Shown piece after piece: positions 6,152 to 11,404 of a DNA stretch of 11,404 bases. The stretch is from Flavobacteriales bacterium (GTDB lineage Bacteria; Bacteroidota; Bacteroidia; Flavobacteriales; Flavobacteriaceae): the NCBI GenBank assembly GCA_011525065.1, contig WTIY01000014.1, positions 444-11,847 of the forward strand, read 5' to 3'. The notes beneath the pieces were generated by a model. That model was given only the letters and a program-made list of their open reading frames with translations. It made no database searches and was not told the origin of the DNA. Made by a program: the position numbers and the translations under genes. Positions within the stretch are counted from its first letter, which is position 1, and each line of letters begins with the position of its first letter.

Positions 6152-9100
6152 ATGAACCGCATCACAAAATTATTCCCCCTTATTTTGCTGCTGATGGCCG
6201 GCATAAGCTCGAGCTCGGCCCAGGGCTATGACCCTGCACTTTACGACGCCTTAACTTACCGAGAAATCGGGCCTTTTAGAGGAGGGCGAAGCGCTGCTGT
6301 CACTGGTGTGCCTGGTAAGCCCAATCTCTTTTATTTTGGAGCCACTGGAGGTGGTATTTGGAAAACTGAAGATGGTGGTCGTCACTGGCAGAACATCTCA
6401 GACGGCTATTTTGGTGGTTCAGTCGGTTCTATCGCTGTGGCCAAAAGCGATCCCAACGTTTTATATGCCGGAGGTGGTGAACAAACGGTTCGCGGCAATG
6501 TGTCATCTGGTTTTGGCCTCTGGAAAAGTGAAGACGCTGGAAAAACTTGGTCTTTTTCAGGCCTACCCAAAAGCAGACACATCCCCCGCATTGTGGTAGA
6601 CCCAAATGACCACCAGGTCGTCTACGCAGCGGTGCTCGGGGATTTGTATAAGCCCACTGTTGAACGAGGGGTGTATAAAAGTACCGATGGCGGGAAACAA
6701 TGGGTCAAAGTCTTGTTTGCCAATGAAAATGCTGGCGCTACGGATCTGATCATTGATCCAAATAACCCACGTGTCCTTTATGCCTCTACCTGGAATGTAC
6801 GCCGAACCCCGTACAGTTTAAGTAGCGGAGGTCCAGGATCTGCCCTTTGGAAAAGCACCGATTACGGGGCCACTTGGACAGAAATATCCACAAATGATGG
6901 CTTTCCTGAGGGAACTTTGGGCATCATCGGGATCACTGTTTCTCCGGTAGACAGCGAGCGTCTGTGGGCCATGGTGGAGCACAAGGAAAAAGGCGGGGTT
7001 TACCGCAGTGATGATGGAGGACAAAGCTGGAGACGGCTCAACCAGGACCGAAGCCTGCGTCAAAGGGCCTGGTACTACACCCGAATTTTTGCCGACACAA
7101 AAGATGCGGAAACCGTCTATGTATTAAATGTACGCTATCACAAAAGTACCGATGGCGGAAAGACGTTTTCTTCCAGTAACGCGCCCCATGGAGACCACCA
7201 CGATTTGTGGATTGCACCAGAAGATCCCCATCGCATGATTATGGGCGATGACGGAGGTGCCCAAGTGACTTACGACGGAGGTGAAACCTGGAGTACTTAT
7301 AGAAATCAACCTACGGCGCAATTTTACCGCGTGACCACCGACGATGCTTTTCCGTATCGCATCTATGCGGCGCAGCAAGACAATTCGACCATTCGAATTA
7401 GACACCGAACTGAATCTAGCAGCATCTCGGAAGACGATTGGGAGGCCACAGCGGGAGGCGAAAGCGCACATATCGCGATTGATCCCAATGACAATGACAT
7501 TGTTTATGGAGGCAGTTACGATGGTTTTTTGACCCGTTATAACCACAAAAAAAATACCATACGCAGTGTCAGTGTATGGCCGGATAATCCTATGGGACAT
7601 GGGGCCGAAGATTTCAAGTACCGCTTTCAGTGGAATTTCCCCATTTTCTTTTCACCACACAATCCCAAGAAACTCTATGCGGCCTCGAATCACCTACACG
7701 CCTCAACCGATCAGGGGGCTTCTTGGCAGTTACTAAGCCCTGATTTAACGCGCAATGACCCCTCGAAATTGGGATCATCTGGAGGCCCAATTACCCAAGA
7801 CAACACCTCGGTTGAATATTACTGCACCATTTTTGCCGCTGCTGAATCTCCATTAGTGGAGGGCTTGCTTTACACCGGGAGCGATGATGGTCTGGTTCAC
7901 GTCTCCAAAGATGGGGGAAAAAGTTGGGCCAACATAACCCCAAAAGACTGGCCTGATTGGATGATGGTCAACAGCATTGAGCCCTCACGGCACAAGCCAG
8001 GAACTTGCTACGTGGCAGGCACACGTTATAAATCCGGAGATTATACGCCTTATTTGTACAAAACAGACGACTACGGGGCGAGCTGGAAACGCATCACAAA
8101 AGGCATCCAAAGCGAGCATTTTACCCGCGTCTTGCGAGAGGATTTGACTCAGCCTGGATTGTTGTATGCAGGCACCGAATCGGGCATGTATGTGTCCTTT
8201 AACGATGGTGCTCAGTGGCAGTCTTTTCAACTCAATCTTCCCCAGGTGCCGATCACAGACTTGGCCCTTAAAAACAACGACCTCATTGTGGCCACTCAAG
8301 GAAGAAGTCTTTGGATGATTGATGACCTGAGTGTTTTACACCAATTAGAACACGCTAAAAACAAAAAGAATTTCTTGTTTCAACCTAAAGATGCTTATCG
8401 AATGGGCGGACGAGCGCGTAAGGGGTCTCTCACTTCCGGAACCAATCACCCCAGCGGAGTAATGGTTTATTACACCCTGGAGAATCCAGAGAATTCAGAA
8501 GTCAGTTTGAGTTTTTTGACCCTGAATAATGACACCATCAAACGCTTTAGCACTTCAGACAAGAAAAATAAACTCAAGGCAGAAAAAGGCAACAACCTAT
8601 TGGTTTGGGACCTACAAGGTGAGGGTGCCGAACGCCTAGACGGTATGATTCTCTGGTGGGCCAGTACTGCTGCGCCAAAAGCAGTGCCTGGCACTTACAA
8701 AGTGGTCTTGAGCGTTGACAATCAGGTCATGTCTCAAAATTTCAACGTTATAGCGGATCCCAACTCAGAGACCGATCGAGCTGGCATGCAACGTCAATTT
8801 GAATTCATTACTTCGGTCAATGCCACAGTCGACAAAGCCCATAAGCGCATAAAGAAAATCAGAGAGATCAATGGGCAACTCAAAGCCTTCAAAACGCGCT
8901 ACGGTGATGCTGAAGCCTTGACCGATTTAATTGAGCAGGCCGATACGCTTATGAAATCGTTGAGCTCGATTGAAGAAGCACTTTACCAAACCCAGAACAG
9001 AAGTGGTCAAGATCCGCTGAATTTTCCTATTCGATTGACCAATAAGTTGGCTCATCTGAACGCCTTGGTTGGTATGGACGATTTCCCGCCCACCCAGCAA

Positions 9101-9238
9101 GATATAGCGGTTAAAAATGAGCTAACCGCAGCCATTGAAAAGGAATTGAGTCGATTTGACGAATTAGTTTCTCAGCAGGTCACTTCCTTTAACACGGCCT
9201 TTCGCGATCTCAAATTAGATTATCTATCTGTAGAATAA
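6152..9238 (+). CDS. Secreted multi-Asp-box (BNR/VPS10-like) double beta-propeller protein
   Basis: This 1028-residue protein begins with a signal peptide (MNRITKLFPLILLLMAGISS, predicted cleavage after SSAQ near residue 24), so it is exported. Eleven Asp-box motifs (S/T-x-D-x-G-x-x-W) are visible, starting at residues 72, 126, 177, 235, 286, 332, 373, 518, 585, 638 and 682. The sixth ends in F and the last has N for D. They fit two propellers, about 28-390 and 395-735. The junction FPYRIYAAQQDNSTIRIRHR (400-419) and KYRFQWNFPIFFSPHNPKKL (489-508) are, as I recall, conserved in the large Bacteroidota proteins labelled 'VPS10 domain' or 'glycosyl hydrolase'. A beta-sandwich segment (about 765-868, VPGTYKVVLSVDNQVM) and a helical, coiled-coil-like C-terminus (880-1015) follow. 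I see no sialidase catalytic set (no FRIP motif or Arg triad) and no type IX secretion C-terminal domain. The substrate is unknown; a role in envelope-side binding or degradation is inference. The next gene starts 7 nt after the stop. Confidence 0.92.
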   Translation: MNRITKLFPLILLLMAGISSSSAQGYDPALYDALTYREIGPFRGGRSAAVTGVPGKPNLFYFGATGGGIWKTEDGGRHWQNISDGYFGGSVGSIAVAKSDPNVLYAGGGEQTVRGNVSSGFGLWKSEDAGKTWSFSGLPKSRHIPRIVVDPNDHQVVYAAVLGDLYKPTVERGVYKSTDGGKQWVKVLFANENAGATDLIIDPNNPRVLYASTWNVRRTPYSLSSGGPGSALWKSTDYGATWTEISTNDGFPEGTLGIIGITVSPVDSERLWAMVEHKEKGGVYRSDDGGQSWRRLNQDRSLRQRAWYYTRIFADTKDAETVYVLNVRYHKSTDGGKTFSSSNAPHGDHHDLWIAPEDPHRMIMGDDGGAQVTYDGGETWSTYRNQPTAQFYRVTTDDAFPYRIYAAQQDNSTIRIRHRTESSSISEDDWEATAGGESAHIAIDPNDNDIVYGGSYDGFLTRYNHKKNTIRSVSVWPDNPMGHGAEDFKYRFQWNFPIFFSPHNPKKLYAASNHLHASTDQGASWQLLSPDLTRNDPSKLGSSGGPITQDNTSVEYYCTIFAAAESPLVEGLLYTGSDDGLVHVSKDGGKSWANITPKDWPDWMMVNSIEPSRHKPGTCYVAGTRYKSGDYTPYLYKTDDYGASWKRITKGIQSEHFTRVLREDLTQPGLLYAGTESGMYVSFNDGAQWQSFQLNLPQVPITDLALKNNDLIVATQGRSLWMIDDLSVLHQLEHAKNKKNFLFQPKDAYRMGGRARKGSLTSGTNHPSGVMVYYTLENPENSEVSLSFLTLNNDTIKRFSTSDKKNKLKAEKGNNLLVWDLQGEGAERLDGMILWWASTAAPKAVPGTYKVVLSVDNQVMSQNFNVIADPNSETDRAGMQRQFEFITSVNATVDKAHKRIKKIREINGQLKAFKTRYGDAEALTDLIEQADTLMKSLSSIEEALYQTQNRSGQDPLNFPIRLTNKLAHLNALVGMDDFPPTQQDIAVKNELTAAIEKELSRFDELVSQQVTSFNTAFRDLKLDYLSVE

Positions 9239-9245
9239 CCGGCGT

Positions 9246-9755
9246 ATGACGTATTACTATTTAAAAACCTTACATCTGATTTTTGTCCTAATTTGGACTT
9301 TTGGCCTTATGTATGCCACAAGCCTGTTTTGGTTAAACGCAAAAATGGGACATGCCGCCTCAACCACACTGACTAAAACAGCCCTCAATTTTTGGCGCTA
9401 TGCGACCTGGCCGGCCATGATTCTCGGCATGGTCAGCGGAATGATCATGCTGCACTTACGGCTTTTTCACCTGGCCGATGTATGGATGCAAGTCAAATTA
9501 GTGGTGGTAATTTTAATGGTGGCTTTTCACATTAAGTGTCATGTCTTATTTGTCGCTACCTCAAAAGGACAAAAACAGCCGTCGTCTTTCTATTGGAGTA
9601 AGGCCTTGGTGTTTTCTGCAGTTTTTGCGGTTTTCTTTTTGTTTTTAATGGAGCTTAAGGACAGTTTTAAATGGGAATTTGGCACTGTAATTGCAGTAAT
9701 GTGTACAGCCATTGTGGGTTATGCTTTGGCCCGAAGGGGACAGAAAAATAATTGA
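9246..9755 (+). CDS. CopD/HemJ-like small integral membrane protein
   Basis: The 169-residue protein is almost entirely hydrophobic, with helices at about 7-28, 53-70, 82-103, 118-137 and 145-162. The pattern fits the CopD/HemJ (UPF0093) group: YLKTLHLIFVLIWTFGLMY with H10 in helix 1, FWRYATWP (49-56) before helix 2, and VWMQVKLVVVILMVAFHIKC (79-98) in helix 3 with W80, K84 and H95. HemJ proteins are heme-containing protoporphyrinogen IX oxidases, with a helix-1 histidine and conserved Arg and Lys; H10, R51 and K84 could be their equivalents. CopD relatives are instead linked to copper uptake. The sequence has only part of the HemJ signature, so I do not assign the reaction. It has a helix more than the usual four and a basic tail (ARRGQKNN). 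It sits 7 nt after the propeller gene and 1 nt before the histidine kinase gene, so cotranscription is very likely. Confidence 0.75.
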   Translation: MTYYYLKTLHLIFVLIWTFGLMYATSLFWLNAKMGHAASTTLTKTALNFWRYATWPAMILGMVSGMIMLHLRLFHLADVWMQVKLVVVILMVAFHIKCHVLFVATSKGQKQPSSFYWSKALVFSAVFAVFFLFLMELKDSFKWEFGTVIAVMCTAIVGYALARRGQKNN

Positions 9756-9756
9756 T

Positions 9757-11214
9757 ATGTCTGTTTTTAAATCTTTGCGCTTTCGCATTTTCTTCGCCAT
9801 GATTTTTGTCTTGGCCCTGACCTTCATTGGTTTGGCCATTTTGACAGTCATCCAGTATCGCGAAGAGGCCAAGGACTACCACCGTGAACGATTGCTCCGA
9901 AAAGAACAGAACATCAAACAAAATCTGAATTACGTCCTTAAAAACAGTCCATACCCACAGGAGACCGAGGCACTTCAATACATTTTTTACAACAAAATTT
10001 ACGAGATCAAGGACATCCATAACCTCGACATTGATCTCTATGACCTTCAGGGTCGTTTAATCCTGAGCTCTTTGGGTAGAGAAACAGACTCAAGCACCCA
10101 AAAATCATTGGCTCATGAGGTCATTAAATCCCTGGGGAAAGATCCTAAAGGCCATTTGGTTCAGTCGTTTAGCCTGAACGAGGAGGACTACCAAAGTTCC
10201 TATTCCTATTTAGTCTCTGATACTTTTGACCCCATTGCTATCGTTCATCTGCCATATATCGCGGACGATGGATTCATGAGTAAGGAACTCAATGAAAACC
10301 TCTGGCGAATGAGTCTGCTTTACGGGGTAATGTTAATCATTTCTATCGCCATCGCCTACGCACTATCGCAATACATTACCCGCAGTCTTCAAAGCATTAG
10401 TCAGCGTTTAACTTCGACCCAACTGTTGAGTCAAAATGAAAAAATTGAACTCCAGGCCAATGTTTCGACAGAAATCGGTCGTTTGGTCCAAGCCTATAAC
10501 GACATGATCGAACAGCTCGAACAGAGCGCTTCGCTCCTGGCCCAAGGAGAACGGGAGGCGGCATGGCGCGAAATGGCCAAACAAGTGGCTCATGAAATCA
10601 AAAACCCATTAACCCCCATGCGACTTAGTGTGCAAAGCTTTCAGCGTAAATTTGATCCAAATGACCCAGATGTTGAGTCTAAAATAAGCGAGTTCAGTGC
10701 CTCGCTCATTCAACAGATCGATACCATGAGCGACATCGCATCGGCCTTTGCCACTTATGCCAAGTTGCCTGAGCAAAACAATGCCAGTATTGATTTAGTG
10801 GCTACCATTCGGCTCAGCTTGGAACTTTTCGATGCGCCATACATTGAATTCGAATCGAATTGCGAAACCCTTGACATGAATTTTGATAAAAATCAACTCA
10901 ACCGAGTGGTGACGAATTTGATCAAAAACAGCATCCAATCATTGAACCAAGCCAAGACGGAACAGCCTAAAATCACCGTCCGTCTTCAGGCCGAAAACGA
11001 TCGTGTTTTAATTAGCGTACGCGACAACGGTCCCGGCATCGAAGACCATTTGCTTGATCGTGTTTTTGAACCAAAGTTTACCACTAAAACTGCGGGTATG
11101 GGTCTCGGTCTGGCTATGGTCAAAACCATCGTGCTTTCCTACGGGGGCACCATTGATATCGACCAACCAAAAAACGGTGGGGCCCAATTCAATATGGTGT
11201 TTCCAAAAGGCTGA
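9757..11214 (+). CDS. Membrane sensor histidine kinase, NtrY-like
   Basis: The 485-residue product starts at the ATG one base after the preceding stop; a longer in-frame start at 9712 would lie inside the CopD/HemJ-like gene and is less likely. Its order is a basic N-terminus, TM1 (about 10-34), an extracytoplasmic sensor region of about 150 residues (35-182), TM2 (183-205), a HAMP-like linker (206-258), the phosphoacceptor helix and the ATPase domain. The H box WREMAKQVAHEIKNPLTPMR (270-289, H279) is of the NtrY type. The ATPase has its N box (VVTNLIKNSIQSL, N387 and N391), G1 box DNGPGIEDH (423-431), F box FEPKFTTK (437-444) and G2 box AGMGLGL (446-452), and ends GGTIDID...FNMVFP. All catalytic boxes are present, so it should autophosphorylate on H279. 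No response regulator lies within the window on either side, so its partner and stimulus are unknown. The tight spacing suggests coexpression with the membrane protein upstream. Confidence 0.93.
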   Translation: MSVFKSLRFRIFFAMIFVLALTFIGLAILTVIQYREEAKDYHRERLLRKEQNIKQNLNYVLKNSPYPQETEALQYIFYNKIYEIKDIHNLDIDLYDLQGRLILSSLGRETDSSTQKSLAHEVIKSLGKDPKGHLVQSFSLNEEDYQSSYSYLVSDTFDPIAIVHLPYIADDGFMSKELNENLWRMSLLYGVMLIISIAIAYALSQYITRSLQSISQRLTSTQLLSQNEKIELQANVSTEIGRLVQAYNDMIEQLEQSASLLAQGEREAAWREMAKQVAHEIKNPLTPMRLSVQSFQRKFDPNDPDVESKISEFSASLIQQIDTMSDIASAFATYAKLPEQNNASIDLVATIRLSLELFDAPYIEFESNCETLDMNFDKNQLNRVVTNLIKNSIQSLNQAKTEQPKITVRLQAENDRVLISVRDNGPGIEDHLLDRVFEPKFTTKTAGMGLGLAMVKTIVLSYGGTIDIDQPKNGGAQFNMVFPKG

Positions 11215-11273
11215 ATTATTTAATACCTTTAAACCCTAAATACGTGTTGCTAGAACACTCAATTTGATTGCCA

Positions 11274-11404
11274 ATGGCCAATGATCAAAGCTTAGTGCTG
11301 AGGGAAGATTTTTCGGGGAGTTGTCTTTTGACCATCAACCGCCCAGACAAACTCAATGCCTTAAACCGAGACACCATTGTAGCGTTAAATCAAGCCATCT
11401 CTGG
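11274..11404 (+). CDS. Enoyl-CoA hydratase/isomerase (crotonase) family protein, 5' part
   Basis: A frame from ATG 11274 stays open to the window edge (43 complete codons). It encodes MANDQSLVLREDFSGSCLLT followed by INRPDKLNALNRDTIVALNQ. The block LLTINRPDKLNALN is the classic N-terminal signature of the crotonase superfamily (strand followed by NRPxxxNAL), in which acyl-CoA is bound and the thioester enolate is stabilised by an oxyanion hole. The oxyanion-hole and catalytic residues lie beyond the window, so the reaction (hydratase, isomerase or another) cannot be stated. The gene follows the histidine kinase after 59 nt. In that gap I see no good terminator and no convincing promoter, so it may be read from the upstream operon. 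Confidence 0.9.
   Translation, partial: MANDQSLVLREDFSGSCLLTINRPDKLNALNRDTIVALNQAIS

Noticed and set aside
6013..6231. 72-codon plus-strand frame overlapping the zinc-ribbon gene and the signal peptide of the propeller gene
   Set aside because: Its composition is unlike a real protein and it overlaps two better-supported frames. It was considered as a frameshifted tail of the zinc-ribbon protein but does not resemble that tail.
7124..7600. 158-codon open frame on the minus strand inside the propeller gene
   Set aside because: It is antisense to well-conserved family blocks of the propeller protein, with no recognisable protein features.
6152..9238. Assignment of the Asp-box protein as a sialidase or other glycoside hydrolase
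   Set aside because: Asp boxes are structural and occur in many propellers. No FRIP motif or catalytic Arg triad/Tyr/Glu set is recognisable, so the enzyme name is not supported.
11209..11235. AAAGG/CCTTT inverted repeat after the histidine kinase stop
   Set aside because: The loop is about 15 nt, the stem is short and there is no T tract, so it is not a convincing terminator.

Overview
The window looks like chromosomal DNA of a member of the Bacteroidota, most likely Flavobacteriia. The reasons are the flavobacterial gene content and order (ileS, a TraR/DksA-type protein and lspA in one tight block), the long IleRS2-type isoleucyl-tRNA synthetase, a TraR/DksA protein with a decayed zinc finger, and the large secreted Asp-box propeller protein. 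Possible promoters fit the Bacteroidota pattern (TTG, then TAnnTTTG) better than the sigma-70 one. Base composition is in the mid-40s % GC by eye and is even across the window. I see no tRNA, rRNA, CRISPR array, insertion sequence or prophage.

Left part (1-1369, plus strand): the 3' part of a succinylglutamate desuccinylase/aspartoacylase-family metalloenzyme overlaps by 4 nt the gene for 5-formyltetrahydrofolate cyclo-ligase. Overlapping the 3' end of the latter is a 48-codon frame that reads as the last part of a histidine-kinase ATPase domain and probably marks a lost kinase gene.

Middle part (1372-5729, minus strand): a compact operon transcribed as ileS, a TraR/DksA-like gene, then lspA, with gaps of 2 and 12 nt. 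IleRS charges tRNA-Ile and LspA cleaves lipoprotein signal peptides. The IleRS class I signature reads GIHH instead of HxGH, a swapped form that has been associated with very high mupirocin resistance.

Divergent intergenic region (5730-5944): it has possible promoters in both directions and leads into a 45-residue zinc-ribbon protein (5945-6082) that looks shorter than its relatives.

Right part (6152-11214, plus strand): three closely packed genes encode a 1028-residue exported two-propeller Asp-box protein, a small CopD/HemJ-like membrane protein and an NtrY-like membrane histidine kinase, separated by 7 nt and 1 nt. They are probably cotranscribed. The window ends inside a crotonase-family (enoyl-CoA hydratase/isomerase) gene. 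Most genes are ordinary housekeeping or lineage-typical genes. The points most worth checking are the IleRS motif, the kinase fragment and the truncated zinc-ribbon gene. I found no convincing new multi-gene system.
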